A stretch of DNA of 64,000 nucleotides from Dipetalonema caudispina (GCA_013365325.1 JABVXV010000097.1:121001-185000), one strand, 5' to 3'. Shown: positions 1-14,182, counted from the stretch's first letter. The notes: generated by a model not told the origin, from the sequence alone. A program made the numbers and translations.

Positions 1-835
1 GCAAATTGATTTATTTAAATTTTAAACTAAAAGCCTAAACAGCTTCAAACATTAATATCTTTAAAGTTATCGGTCAATCGTCCTAAATGTATTTGTATTA
101 TTTTTTACCAATTTTAATCCTCTAATTGATAACAGTAGTTCTATTAGCTTTTGTATTACAATATATTTTAAGTAATGAATAAAAAATAAATAAAAAGTAA
201 ACAAAAAAGAAAAAAATTAAAATTTTAAAATAATTTAGAAATAATTTTAGAATAAAAAGTTAAAAAGAATTAAAATTTAGAAATGATTTTTCCTTTTTTT
301 TTTTCAACTTTCAAATTTCAGAATCACTTCAAATTATGCGGAAACGTATACTGCTGTTAAATTAATTCTGTTTTAAGAATTTTTATTTTAATCAAAAAAA
401 AAAAAATTATTAGAATTTTTAAGAGCCCTCAGATAGTTTCATTCAGTTGGTACCATCCATAATAAATAGGTAACATAACACCTGCTCATTGCATCAGCTA
501 CAGTGAACTAAATAAACAGAACACTTAAGTACATGCATAATTGGTAACCCTCGAAATAACCAATAATTATTTGTCACATTCTACTATGGTATCATTTTTA
601 GGAAAGTTTGATTGATTATAACTAAAATTTGCCTTATTTTCCGGATTATTCCGGATTTCAAATGATGGAAAAATAAAACATCCACCAAATTCTGCTAATA
701 TTATCATTTGATTTTTTTTTCAACCATTAACTTATTTAAAACAAATCTTTCTTTTCAGCCAATTCAATTAATTATATTAAAAAAGTAAAGAAATTCTCTA
801 TCGTCGTACAATACACTAATTAATCGATTAATATC

Positions 836-871
<36 letters not shown>

Positions 872-1495
872 CTACTACAATGTGGATTTTTTCATGAATC
901 AATGGTTTCAAATAATATTTCGAAACTTTTTTTTTCAAGAATTAAAAATCAAAAATTTTTATCGATAATAAAAATTTGCAATAATTAGTTTAATATGTTT
1001 GAATTGTAAAAAGTATATGTTTTTATAAAAAAAGATTTCGGAGAAAATATTTCTACCAATAATTCCTTCCCTTATATCAAAGGAAGTCAAGAAACTACAA
1101 GAAATTCAATTCCGGCTATTATTGCTACGATTCGTTCAATCTATTCATTCATTCATTCATTCATTCATTCACTTATTCATTCATTCATTTGCTGATTCAT
1201 TTGTTTAATAGAACAGTTATTTAAAGATTTCAAGACGGATAGAGAATCCGGCATCTGGCCTAAGAACTAGCCTATTCATCCAGATGACTAATAAATCCTC
1301 ATTGTCACATTTATTTTTATGCGATGTGAAACATTATAGATTATCATTAAATAGTGGGCCATCATTTGTTAATTCTATTTATTCTTCACGAAATTAGCAA
1401 AAAAAAAAAAAAAATTTCAATATTTTAAGTTTCACTGAAATTGTTTGTTTTTCAGTTTTCAATCTATTAATGATGACAATACGTTTTATTTGTAG
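1..1495. other. Intronic sequence of the ZIC/ref-2 gene; no exon seen
   Basis: AT-rich, homopolymer-rich sequence with no open frame that resembles a zinc finger. Because the first recognisable exon at 1496 begins inside the zinc-finger array, this stretch is inferred to be intron of the ref-2-like gene. It contains a long A run near 838-870 and an imperfect TTCA tetranucleotide repeat near 1144-1190. Confidence 0.6.
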
Positions 1496-4400
1496 GTGAC
1501 AAGCCATTTACTTGTACACATCCTGGTTGCGATCGGAAATTCGCTAATAGTAGCGATCGAAAGAAACATATGCACGTCCATACCAATGATAAGCCATATG
1601 AATGCAAAATTAATGGATGTCGCAAATCTTACACTCATCCATCGTCACTTCGAAAACATTTGAAAGTATGTTTCTCGGATTTTTCTCTTTCTAATTTTTT
1701 TTTTTTAAAAATATTCCACTTTATTATCTGATTTTCAATTTCGCCTAACGATTAACTGGTCATATGTTAAAAAGTTTAATTAATATTCAAACTTTCGTTT
1801 ACTTACGAATATAACTTTTTTATTTTCGAAAGTTTCACTCACTTTTGTTTTCTTATTTTACTCTTTTCCTTTTTAGCTGTGATATAAATTTTCCAAAAAA
1901 AAAAAAAATATTAATTTGAATTTAAAAATCTACTTTATTAAAATTTTCAAATTAATTTTACCCAAATGTAGTTCAGAAATTACTCAGAAGTTGAAAAAGA
2001 GTGTAACAATTTTACCATCACTTAATATTCTCCTATTCTAATTTCTGAATAATTTTTCGCGGAAAATCCTTGGGTCATTTTAAACGTTTACTTTTTTGTT
2101 CCATTTTTAATTTCCAATAGTTTATGTTAAAAAAAAATTTACTTCTTCAGCAAAAAAAAAAAAACAACTGCAAATTTTTTTCCAAGCAAAAGTTAACAAA
2201 TCTGATAAGTTTCTATAAATTAGATTTAGCCGATTTACAGTATTAGTTCATTGATTATTTTATCAAGTGTAATTTGATTACTGTTAATTGTTCTTTAACC
2301 TATCTGCTATATAATTTTCTGAAAGTTATATTTACTTATATGTTGTAAATATAATGGAAGAGATTAAAGCATTGTAATAGGTGATGGACAGAATGTTGTA
2401 GCCTTTTAACCAATAATAAATCAGTTTTCTTTTGTTAGCTTACCAGTAATTACTTCCGTTAACCAATGAAATTAGCCTATTCATAGATTTATTAGGCATA
2501 ATCAGGTATTATTGGAAATGGTAAAAGCAGGAATTATAAAAAATTAACCCTTTTGATCATTTTAAAATGTATTTAATGGAGTTGCAAAGTTTAGCTCTAA
2601 AATTATTTAACAAAATACGCGTATCAATTGTTGAAATTGATAAATCTTTAAAATTTATTTAACAAACTTCCCATCTTGATTTATTTCACTGAAAATGGAT
2701 TTTATTTTAAATTTTATTAGCAACCTATTTTATTTTATCTTCACTAAATTCGAATCTCATCAACAAATTAATAATTTACTCTTCAAAATTTAAGGATACA
2801 GCGAGTTTGCGCGCGCGCATAGTTAATCTGATAATTATCCTATTTTAAGGTCACTTGTAGCTGTATTACCTGTAGCAATATTACCAGAATAGTTATCTTC
2901 TCAATTAATTATTCCATCCGTTCTATTCTTATCTCCTATGGAATTAGGAAAAGCAAATTTGTTCCGGTTCAGATTACATGCAAATGATTCAATCATTTTG
3001 ATCGATATCTATTAGAATGCCAATTTGGGGACATATTGTAAAGGGCACATTTGAGGTTAATACTACGATAAAGCAATAAATTATAACATTTATTGAATAT
3101 TATAATTTAACTTTTATCACTATTTCATTTAAGCTAATAGATAATCGTTTTTTTTTTTTTCATAAACAGATTTAATTCATAGATATAATTTAATGAATTG
3201 AAATCCTTTTACCATTCTATTTAAATTTTTGATCTTAAATCACACTAATATATCAATTTTGCCTACTTTTTCTTGATTAAAAAAGTTAACTTTTAATCAT
3301 TTACAGTTTCTTTATGAAGAAGTGAAACTTGACCGTTTTGTCTATAATTACTGCTTATTTAATTTGCAATGAATAATTTGAAGTTTAGAAATAAGTGTCA
3401 CTTTTTAGATTTTTTTTTCCACTCATATTGACTGAAAAATTTTGAAAACGAATTACAAATTTCAAAAAAAAAAAAAGAAAAAGAAAAAAGAAAGATTTCA
3501 AACTGCTGAACCATCTGCTGCATTGCAGTAAGAGAATACGGTATCCGTTGTATGATTGTTTCGCCACTTTAAACAGCAGTGATTTCACATTTCAAAGAGT
3601 AAAGAAATGAGCTCTTTTACAAAAACAAATTTTTCCATTTTGACAAACATTTCATTCTAACTAACAGATTTTTAAAAATGATTTGTTCAGTGAGAAAATT
3701 ATACCGTCGGAATGAAATATTAATAAATTAATTAGAAACAATCGTTGTTTACTTCTGCAAAAAGAAAAAAAAAATTATTAACTTTAAATACTTAATAAAA
3801 TTAAATTAACAACTCAAATATTTGCATAGGTAAGTATTTCGGATATCTGATATCAATTCAGCATTTCCAATACTACACTTCCTTCAGGTACACTGTAAAA
3901 GTGAACAATGCATAACACCAGATGTGGATGAAGGTGGTGATAACAGCCAAACAAGTACTAATGGTACTGCTAACACTTCTGCAACAACAGTCACTGTTCC
4001 TGCATTATCCGCCGAACAATCATTTCAACTAGCACCAGAATCACATCGCTCATTATTCTTAAATCCTGTTAATCAACAACGATTTCCCAGATTTTCACCC
4101 AATAATCCGGTATGTCTTTATAACAATATTGGAAATTAGTCCAATTATAAAGATTAAAATCAAATAAGCCGCAAATTTATGATTGCTAAATTCAGACAAC
4201 ATAATTACTTAAACTTTCGCTTCCAATTTGCATCTATTCACTGAATTTTTCCTTCTGTTACATCAAATAATTTTCATAATTTTCATCAAACATATTCCGC
4301 AATTTCTTAGCTACAAAAAAGAAATGATAAAATGAAATGAAATTTTACTGGATATTCCAAAATTTAGTAATTATTAAAAATTACCTAGAAAATTTGCTAT

Positions 4401-4699
4401 TCATGGATTTTAACAATCATGTGATAAGATTATTTAGCAAAAATAATAAAGTTAAATAATAATTAAAATTAAACGAGAATTAAAAAGTCTTACTAAAAAT
4501 ATCTTTTAAATTAGCAATTATTTTTATTTTTTTAAAAAATTCTCAAAAATTTCCAATTTTTTTTCAGACGATGCACAGTGGTTTTGTTACATCTAATCCG
4601 TATCAAACTCCAAGTACGATGATGCCAACAAATGGAAGCTTTCAATTCACCGATTTTAATGTTTATACACATTTTTCACCAAAAATGTCTATACCATAA
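1496..4699 (+). CDS. ref-2: ZIC-family zinc-finger transcription factor, 3' part (ref-2-like)
   Basis: Three exons are seen: 1496-1665, 3888-4109 and 4568-4699 (TAA at 4697-4699). All junctions are phase 0 except the incoming one, which needs one base from an upstream exon. The first exon encodes the last two C2H2 fingers of a ZIC array, joined by TNDKPYEC. Its [15 protein letters not shown] and [12 protein letters not shown] blocks are diagnostic of ZIC rather than GLI proteins. The next two exons encode a Ser/Thr/Asn-rich tail of about 118 residues without known domains. ZIC proteins bind DNA in the nucleus; in C. elegans the single ZIC factor REF-2 acts in epidermal cell-fate control, so that role is inferred by homology. 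Fingers 1-3 and the start codon must lie left of the window. The gene is therefore cut by the window edge, not broken. Confidence 0.85.
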
Positions 4700-5380
4700 A
4701 TTTGCAAATTTAAAATTTCTTCTACGAAATTATTGTTTTTTTTTTAACTGTTTAACGATTGATCGTTCCTTATTATTCTGTACAACTCTTCCTTCCTTCA
4801 CTTTCCTTGATTATAGGAGTTTCATAATTATGACCTTTGTAGATTCAGATAGGTTAGGATGCATTCATTGCAACATTTTGAAGCATCAACACAAACTTCT
4901 GCTGATGTGAAAAGTGTAAAGGAATATTTGATCCAAATTTTTGCAACAAAATTAACTTAACTCATTTTCATGTTAAATGAATGATATAAATGAGTTGCAA
5001 AATTTATTACTGTTAATCAAATTTAACAAGATAATATTATCCATCATTTGTACTTATCATATCACAAGTGCTTTTAAGAAATTTTCGGTTGGATTTGCAT
5101 ACAGTAAAATCGATGATTTTCTCACCAAAATACATTGCACTATGAAATTCAACTAGGAAATACATGAAAAAGATAGGAAGATTATTTATAGAAATGTTTC
5201 TAGCAAAATATACTTTCCAATTCCACAAATAGAATTTTATCGATCAATTAATAACCTCTTGATAATGATTGTTTTGACAAAAATGCCTGTCAACATGCAA
5301 ATTTCCATCTAATTTTTCGTTTGAATCAGTTTAGTTGTAACAGATTCTTCTATTAAAATGTAAATTTCAGATGTAATTTG

Positions 5381-5411
<31 letters not shown>

Positions 5412-6678
5412 CATACATTATCATATATGTGTAAAAATGAAAATAAATTTGCTTATTTGAAATAAAGAAAAATTTTTAATTTGCTTTCAACCATAACAAT
5501 AACTTCTTTAATATTTTATATTAAAATAAATCATTCTGTTGTGAAATTAAAAATTTTTTCAATTAATTATCATTAGCTATTCTCAAATTATTGCTAAGCC
5601 AATTAAATTCTACTATACGATCAACTGATAAAGGAAAAGGGTATGGTATTTTGTAAGCCAATTATTTACTGCGCTAATATTACGTCATTGTTGCATTATA
5701 TTTTTTGGCTTATTTGTTTTGTCTATTATATGAAGCATACCGAAATTTTATTTTTGCATTAAATAAGCAAACAAATATGCTACAGGAATATTAGGATAAA
5801 TACAAGAGAGAAATAACTAATAATCAGGTAGTAAATTATACAAGCTTAAAGCGGTATATTTTCTGATCATCCATTTACGGATCTACCGGATGACGTAATT
5901 CATGTCACTACGTTTTGACTTGTTGCATGTAGAAGAAGGATGAACATCAATAGTCAACATTGTACTAATTAATCCGCTCTAGCGGTATGCTTCTTTTGAT
6001 GATGGATTATAATTGCATTGAAAGGACAAATATCATTGCCACGAAATGTCCTCAGAATGACACGAGCATCCACAAATCAGTATCACATTGATTTCCTTTT
6101 TTTTTTTTTTTTTTTTTTTTTTTCCACTAATAATTCAAATCAAAATAAATGAAAAAATGATTTTGAATTTTTTGATGAAATTCTATTAGAATAAAGAAAA
6201 GAATAATTGAAAGAAGCTATGGGAACATTTTTTTTTTTTTATGTTACATTGAAATTAACATTGGAAATTGAAATGAGTTCAATTTCGAGGAATCATTTCA
6301 ATTATCAAATTGTTTTCAAAATTTGAATAGTTTTACTTTTCAAAGAAAAAAAAAAAATTATTTGACAATTGAAAAGAATGCATAAATTGTTGAAATTGTG
6401 TTGAATGATGGTAGTAGTGATGATTGTAATCATTTGAAATGATCGGTGACATATCAAAATGATTTGTACCAAAAGAGTTTTTTTTTTTTTTCTTTTGGTT
6501 ATCTAATGGATAGTAATGTTGTCAAGTAGTTGCAGTACTACAAATGCATACTATAATAGATTGGCAAGTATTTCATGCATAATATATTATTTCTGTGATA
6601 AAATACGTTTAACGTTTGGTGATATATGGTACATGATACCTATCCTTAAATTGAATAAACTTAACAATACATTTATGT

Positions 6679-6730
6679 ATGTGTGTGTGTGTGCGTGTGT
6701 GTGTGTGTGTGTGTGCGTGTGTGTGTGTGT
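6679..6730. repeat. GT/AC dinucleotide microsatellite
   Basis: A nearly uninterrupted run of GT units with two GC interruptions. It creates spurious Cys-Val and Thr-His open frames on the two strands. Confidence 0.95.
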
Positions 6731-6961
6731 CATTAGTAGCAAAGCGGGTGCTAGAAACGATGTCAACATTTTTGTCGGATTTTCATCTCTCAAAATGATT
6801 GATGATACGGTGGGAAAGTGTGAATGTGACCGCAAATCATGACACTCTCTACTACCAGCGCCATCACTAATATAATATAATATGATATTATAGTAACATT
6901 TCATTTATTACAATTAGGGACTTTTGTTCATCTATTGAAAATATGTAAATTTTGTATCCAC

Positions 6962-6989
6962 ATTATTATTATTATTATTATTATTATTG
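6962..6989. repeat. ATT trinucleotide microsatellite
   Basis: About nine ATT units in noncoding sequence. Confidence 0.9.
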
Positions 6990-7608
6990 CTGAGAAGGTT
7001 ACTAGTAGGATTTCAGGGTCAATCATTTGTTTCATTAAAACAGACTTAGTTCCTAATTTTAATACGTCTAAAAAGAAATTGGCAATAAATTTTGTGCATT
7101 GACAGAAAGTTAAAATAAACTTTAATCAATTTCCAATGAATTTACTCTTGGAATTTAGCTTGCATTGTAAATTGGTTGAATTGAAAAGGTTGAAATTTGC
7201 AATCTATTTTAGTTAACCAATCAAATTGATTTAAATTTAATGATATTTAACATTTTGCAAAATGTTTTCATCGTAGCTATCATATGATAATTAGAAATGA
7301 ATTTAATTAGTTCACATCGATTTAACCTGAATTAGACTTAAACTAGCAATTAATTATTTGCAATGAATTTTACATCTTCAGATAGATATGAAGATGAATC
7401 TGTTTATTTCCACAACTGTTATTCGTATAACAAAAGAATTTAATGTAGAAAATCATTCAACCATTTAATGAGCCTAAATAGATTTTCGAACCGGTCGGTA
7501 TCGTTTATATTTTGAAACAAATTGAGTTATTTTGTTAAGGCAAAAGATGGGAATAAATCAACTACTAATGGTATTTTCCAAATTAGGTAGTAAGAAGAAA
7601 GGTAGTGG

Positions 7609-7637
7609 TAATAGTAATAGTAGTAGTAGTAGTAGTA
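7609..7637. repeat. AGT/AAT trinucleotide repeat
   Basis: Repeated AGT units in an intergenic stretch. They give the Ser/Asn run of a spurious open frame. Confidence 0.85.
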
Positions 7638-7764
7638 AAGCGGTTTACTTCTTTCTTCAGAAGGTTGCCACACAACAACGTCGAACAAAAGCTTGCCTTA
7701 CCCTTAATCACCTCATTTCGTTCTCCCTCTTTTATTTCCTGAACAAAACCTTTCCCGTACCATT

Positions 7765-7766
<2 letters not shown>

Positions 7767-7796
<30 letters not shown>
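7767..7796. repeat. CT dinucleotide microsatellite
   Basis: Fifteen perfect CT units, intergenic. Confidence 0.95.
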
Positions 7797-7800
<4 letters not shown>

Positions 7801-10670
7801 ATCGCAACTTCTTCAAAGAGGTAACAAACTCGTTTCTTTTCATTGATATTTCAGTATTGGAGCTGATCCATTTGAAGAAAATAACAAATCTGGAGGACTT
7901 TTTTTTTTTTTTCTTTGATTGCTAAAATAAATTGAATAAAAATTTGAAATTGAAAAAAAAAAAAAAATAAACTTTGAATAAATTGTTACATAAAAGAAGA
8001 AAGTCAAAAAACTAAAACAGAAGTAGTTTCTTTGAATGCGCCTTTTGATTTATTAATTTGTTAAATTTCAAAAAAGTAACAACAGCTAATTTGTTTCTTG
8101 AATTTTTTTAAAGTATTGTACTTTTAAATGTTTGAACTTTGTAAAGCATTCATGATTGACCCTAGAAAACGAAGTAAATTCAAAAAAAATTTTTTTTTTT
8201 TAAAATAAATTTAAACTAACAAGGCGATCATCCAATTGAAATGAAGTAAAATGATGTTAGTTTACGCATACTGCGCACTTGAGAACAACTTAATTTTGAT
8301 GGCTTAAAATAGAACAAAATTAAATTACAGGAACTTTCAAACTAACCTAGGTTAATTTTAATTAGTTCTAATCAATTAGAATCAAAATTTTCTCACCAAA
8401 CTTTTTCACTAATTAGCACAACTTTTTGAATTCAATCCTCTAACAATAAAAAAATTAAATTCTATGCAAAATTTAATATTCAGTAAGAAAGATTTCTAAT
8501 ATAATTCATGATTAGAAGAAGTATTACATGAAGTATCACTAGTAAATCATGACCTTTCACGATTTGTTTTTTTAACCTTCCCTTGAATAGCTTGAATCTT
8601 CAATGAATCTTTAACGTTTCCTTACTGCTTTCTACACATTCAAATGTAATAGTTTTGGTGAATCATTTTTGTTTCACAGTTTCTAAAAGATTTTTGAAAA
8701 ATGATCCATCCATGTCTGTGTGTTGTTTCATCAATACAAAAACATTGCAACACTTTAGTAAAATTTTACTAAACAAAAATGAAAAAAAAAATTGCATTTC
8801 TTCCAAGTATTGAAAAAAAATAAATTTTGAAAAGAATAATTTCACTAATATTTTTTAAATTATACTACAAAAGTAAGATATAATCAGAACTTATTAATAA
8901 CCTTATCGAGTAAAGTGTTAAGTATTGATATATAATTGATAATCTACCATTTGACAGATCGATACCAATGCAATCGTCTTATTGAAACAATTATGAATTG
9001 GCCAAGTAAAGGCTTATTTGTACATTTTTGACAAGTAGGATTATTCATCTAATCATTTAACCTGTAATGGAAACAGGTAAGTTATAAAATTAGCGACATT
9101 ATATTCAATACGACATATGCATATGCTTCAAATATAATTTAAAAAATGACCAATTAATAAAGATTAAAATTTTACAAACACTTTTATACTGCCTGAATGT
9201 CATCATCTAGTAATTATTATATTTTAAAATGGAAACTTTTTAAAGTTCGCTTGAAGCATTTAATTAAATAGCATAAATTTGCATAATTTATTGAAATGTT
9301 CAATAAATGTTAGATGATGTAACTGTACCGTTTATTCTGTTATATTATTTGTTGAAAACATGAAGATTATTTGGGATTTCAACAGGTAACAGTCGAACAT
9401 TCGCTAGAAATGTTACATCTGAAAAATGGAAGTGTCATTTTGATCAACGAGAAGAATTCAATCGTCAACATTAATGTGGATTATGGGGTCATCTTTTGGT
9501 ACTATGAAAATGAAATGATTCGATGAGTACAAAATACTAAATCAATTGTCGTGATACTGTAATTGTTAGTGTGATTGCTTTATTTAAAATGAATGAACTT
9601 TTTTTTTTTTGCATGCCACATCGGAAACATTAAACAATCAATCATTAAAATCATTTTCTATTCTATATTGATATTTTCCATGTGATGCAAGTATTTTGCT
9701 TTATTAAAAAAGTCGTAAAACATTTTGTTGAAAATTTGAACACACATTTAGCATATTTGTCGTATCATTTAAATCAATTCAATTCAGCTTCAACTATATA
9801 TAAGTAGGTAATGTCAAAAGTAATGTAATCATTTTTATCATGGATCGAACTGAAAATTTTCCTTTTTTTTTTTCCGGAAAATTTTTTTACGAATAATTTC
9901 TGGTATACCTTATACGATAAATAAAGTTTATGACGAATAAATTATGAAGTGAATGATGAAGAATGAAAGAATTGAAAGATGGCATCAAGCAAAATCAATT
10001 CATTCAGTTTTTCTTTCCAGAAAGAAGTAAGTAAGCAGTCAATTAATCAGTGATAAACTTACCAACAGAAATTCATATCATAGTTTTTTTATCTTATCCA
10101 TTTGCGGATGTTAAAGGGGAACAGGAAGATGTCGAGAAGTACTCAAAATCAAGTGATATTTTAGGTTACAGTATTTTGAATAATTTTAAAATTTGCAATA
10201 ATCTTAAATAACTCTCGATAGCTATGCTTCTTTGTAAATAAAATAAAATTATTGAAATGATTAAAAATAAATGGGTGTAAGTTTGTTCGAAGTAAATTAC
10301 TGAAAGTAAGCTCAGTTATTTAAGTATAAAAATTTGAAATCCTATAATTAATTTAAATAAGTGATATCTTCGTTTATTCTTTTATAGAGATTTGTTATTA
10401 TCAACAATGAAAATTAAGCCAGATTTGGTAGATAAAAATATGATAATTGCTTGCAAATAAATGAACTTATACTAAATGACCTTAATAAATGAACTTTCTC
10501 ACTTCTTAATCCTAAAATGAAATCAGTAATTTGAATCAATGTAAAAGGAAAAAAAAAAAAAGAAAACAAAGAAAACATAATCTTGATATGTTATCATTTT
10601 AGAGAGGTATGAACATTGTAAAAATAGAAACAATTGAAAATTTCAAAAATTCATATAATTAGAAGTGTAA

Positions 10671-13600
10671 TCATTTATTACTGATAATAGATAATGTTTC
10701 TTTATCAGATTTCGAATTTTCTGATGAAATATATTCACTGCTATTCGACTTGATTGATTGATTTGATTTATACATCCGCAAATAGTCTAGAAATGTTATC
10801 ATAAAATTTTCAATATTTTTTAATTTAATTGCTCTTAACAAAATCCAACCCGAAGCATTCAATTGTGTTGTATGTATCGCTAAATATATCAAAAAATGGG
10901 ATGTAGTAAGAAGAATAAAATATATAATTGGATAAGAATATTTAGTTTAAAATTTAAACAACATTTTACGATGATCACTTTAATAGTACTGTACACACTT
11001 ACTAAATTTTTCTCAATTTACTATAAAAAAAGATAGTAAAATAAAAATGAATTTTAATATTAAGGTTCAAATTAACTGTTTTTATATTTTCATATAATTA
11101 TATATAATATTTTCATATAATTGCATTTTAAAAGATGAAAACTGCATGAGAAAAAAGCTACACCATTCATTTTTTTTTTTTTTTTTTGATTTATAACTTT
11201 ATCATTCATTAAATAATTTCCAATTATGGTATTCAAAATAGAATTAACATAAAAAATTAGATTATAAATTGATTGAATAATCTTTCTACTATTATATATT
11301 GTATTAAATGCAAATATTTAAAGTAGTACATTGTTAAAAATTTATTCATTAAAAAATAATTTGTTTTCAATTGAAATTTTTAAATTAAATACAATAAATA
11401 TTACCGTCTTTTCTATTATTGTTATCATTATCGTTGTTATTCTTATCAGTAGTATTCTCGAGTGTTAATTTTGATAATCTTTCTTCATTACTTTTTAATA
11501 TGTTTACTTCTTTTTCGCTATTTAATAATGATTCCATTGAACGTTGTTTACGTATAGTATAGATTGTATCATTTACTATCGAAAACTTATCACTTTTAGT
11601 TACACGTACAATTGTTAAACATGATTTACTACCTTTTCTTTCCCTGTAAATATCATTGATTATAATTAATTAATTTTTTTTTGTACTCAAAGATATCACA
11701 TATCTTATTTTTATTTTTTTTTCTTATTGTAATTTATCAGCTAATCATCTTATTATGATATAATTATTTATACACTTTAATATAATATCTTTTTGATAAG
11801 GAATATTAGATGCTTAATTATTTAAGTAAACTTAAGTAAAATGAAAATTATCAATGAAAAGCTAACAGATGATGAATTAGTAATTTAAGAATGATTTTAT
11901 AGTTGTTGTATGATAATAGTAAATTAAGAAATATATATAGTACAATAAGAGGAATTTGTTTTATTTCACTATTTTATGATAATTATCATAAATATAGAAA
12001 TAATAGGCTTTACTGGCCAAACTGTCCGCTAGCGATTATTTTACGACTAGGCTTATCCATTTTGATAATTTCCATAGTAAATTTGCCAACTTTTTCCAAA
12101 TCATATTCATAACTAAAATTTTCTTACTACAATTCTTTTTTTATACAAAAAGGGAAAAAAAATTCATAATTGTGATTATAGGCTTTTTAATCAATTCTTT
12201 AAATTCCAATAAATATCACTAAATATAATTTAAAATGGTAATATACTCAATAATTCAGATTGTTCTTCTGCTAAAAATACATCAAAACTGATTTTTTTTG
12301 AAGAAAAAAAAAAACTTCAAATTTCAACAAAATTCATGGAATAATATTGTTAAAATTAACTTAGCAGGATTAATTCCAAGTAATAAATGAGTTGTAAATG
12401 CAACTGCTCTTAGGCCACAAGACCAGCAATCATTTTGTGTGCTTAAACCTGTTTCAATTGCAATTTCAACAATCTCATCATCCTCATATAAATGTCCAAA
12501 CATGGCCAAAATTTGTTCACGAACACTATCATTGAGCTAGAAAAGTTAACTTTTCTTTATTGTTATTTTCTTATCATCAAAATTGAAAATTTTCATTTTC
12601 TAACTTTTTTTTTTTTTTTTTTGTTCAGAATATAAAAAATACTTTGATGTCGAAGATTTTTTTTTTTAAATACCCATTATAATATTTATTTGAACTCAAA
12701 AAAAAAAAAAAAAACAAAACAATTTGAAAATTTAGGAACAAACTGTTTCAAGAACAGAATTTTGCTGTGGTACAATTGGATCATAAACAATGATACGTTT
12801 CGGATTAAGCTTATTTCGAAATAGCACCAAATAATGTGCACGACAATGATCATATATTACTTGACATATATCTTTATCACCTTTTATCAAATTTTTTATT
12901 GAATTTGGTTCTAACTGGAAGAAAATACATTCGTTGATATTAAGAAAGTATTTTTTGTTTAATAAAATACTGATTTATCTAACAATAAATTATTTACCGA
13001 ACAAAATTTTACTTTAATCAAATCAAAATAGTAAAAATATGAAAATTTATGAATGTTCTGATAAAAATATAATTGTATAATGGAGAAGTAATTTATTTAA
13101 TCATATCATTCGGACTATTCCGAAATTGTTAGCCAATAAAATGAAAAATTCCTATAATTAGGAATTTTTAAATTTCTCGAGTACTGATTTTAATTTCAAC
13201 TCTTCTACATTTTTTGTTCTTGCTACTACACATTTTAGTTGGTAATTTATATTAGATAGTTCAAACTATCCAGTTTTAATTTTATTTCAAACATTAGTCT
13301 TAATTTATCATTTAATACTAAAATTGATCTGTTCTCTATTAACAACGAATTAAAGGTAAGATAATAGGTTGAATCTTGATCTATGATCCAATTAAGTTGT
13401 CTAAAAATTGTTGATTTAACTGACTAAAATATATTGCATAGCAAGCATTCCATCAATTTCGTTGTCAGCACTTTCTTGTAATTTATCACAATATGTATCA
13501 ATTATATCATCCGTTAATCGTTTACCCATTTGTATCTGAAAAGTTCACTTTAATAACAATCAATTTGTTTTGCTAATAGATTTTGGTTATTGGATAATTC

Positions 13601-14182
13601 AAATTATAAAACATATTCTGGAGACAGATACTTCACCGTATCCGGCATACGACTATGTAACCGTTCAATTGATATCAAATTCCAAATATTTAATCAAACA
13701 TCAAGGAATAATTGTAAGATGAGGAAAAAAATTTTTTGATATTTTAATAGAAATTGATTTTTTTTTTTATAGCAGGATAAAACGAATGAGCAAAATTAAA
13801 TTACTTTTTAATTTTGTTTTTTCAAGAAATTGGATTTAAAACCATAGTAAGAGTGAAATTTGATATTCTAATAGTTAGCCTTTACATATTTATTTTGGGA
13901 TTAATGACTTATTAATTAGCCCTCTTTATGGACCACCTTTCTCTTTGAATGTTATCAAATTTTTATGCTCACATCCATCTTTTTAAAATTCTCCTCATCA
14001 TTTTGTTGCTCATCGGATACATATGGTTCAGCTGTATCACTATTACTGATATCACTCTTGAATTCATTTATTTCCGGTTTTTCAGATTTCTTTGGAAATG
14101 CTACTGCTTCCATTTCCTCCATATCTTCGGTCGTTGAAATTTTTTGCTCATTTAACAATGAAATGTATTTCGTTGAGCTCAT
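10671..14182 (-). CDS. ULP1-like (C48-type) cysteine peptidase, divergent
   Basis: Six exons on the minus strand join without frame conflict: 14182-13973, 13535-13425, 12914-12744, 12536-12361, 11643-11405 and 10879-10671 (TGA). They encode 371 residues. Residues 1-70 are acidic and lack a known domain. Residues 71-220 resemble the Ubl-specific protease fold: RLTDDIIDTY matches the WLND-type entry helix, followed by His134 (AHYLVLF), Asp152 (VYDPI) and Gln198-Cys204 (QNDCWSCG). The His-Asp, Asp-Gln and Gln-Cys distances (18, 46, 6) are close to yeast Ulp1 (17, 43, 6). The usual Asp before the catalytic Cys is Ser here. Residues 223-371 are Lys/Asn-rich and unrecognised. Such enzymes cleave SUMO, NEDD8 or similar modifiers in nucleus or cytoplasm, but the substrate here is unknown. 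The start lies just inside a TTTTTATAG acceptor, which could be a spliced-leader site. An extra 5' exon cannot be excluded. Confidence 0.72.

Larger units (their letters stand above)
4700..10670. other. Gene-poor spacer between ref-2-like gene and ULP-like peptidase gene
   Basis: About 6 kb with no supported gene. The first part is probably the 3' UTR of the ref-2-like gene: an AATAAA lies at 5461-5466 after a long T run at about 5382-5409. The rest holds GT, ATT, AGT and CT microsatellites, homopolymers, and a few islands of higher complexity (about 5860-6090 and 9380-9530). The open frames across 6516-6904 and 7532-7846 are carried by simple repeats and were not accepted as genes. Confidence 0.6.

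Noticed and set aside
6516..6904. Open frames of 108 and 105 residues on opposite strands
   Set aside because: Both are held open by the GT/AC microsatellite and have Cys-Val or Thr-His repeats. They have no family resemblance or splice context.
7532..7846. 104-residue open frame with Ser runs
   Set aside because: It consists of AGT and CT simple repeats. There is no good start codon and no homology recognised.
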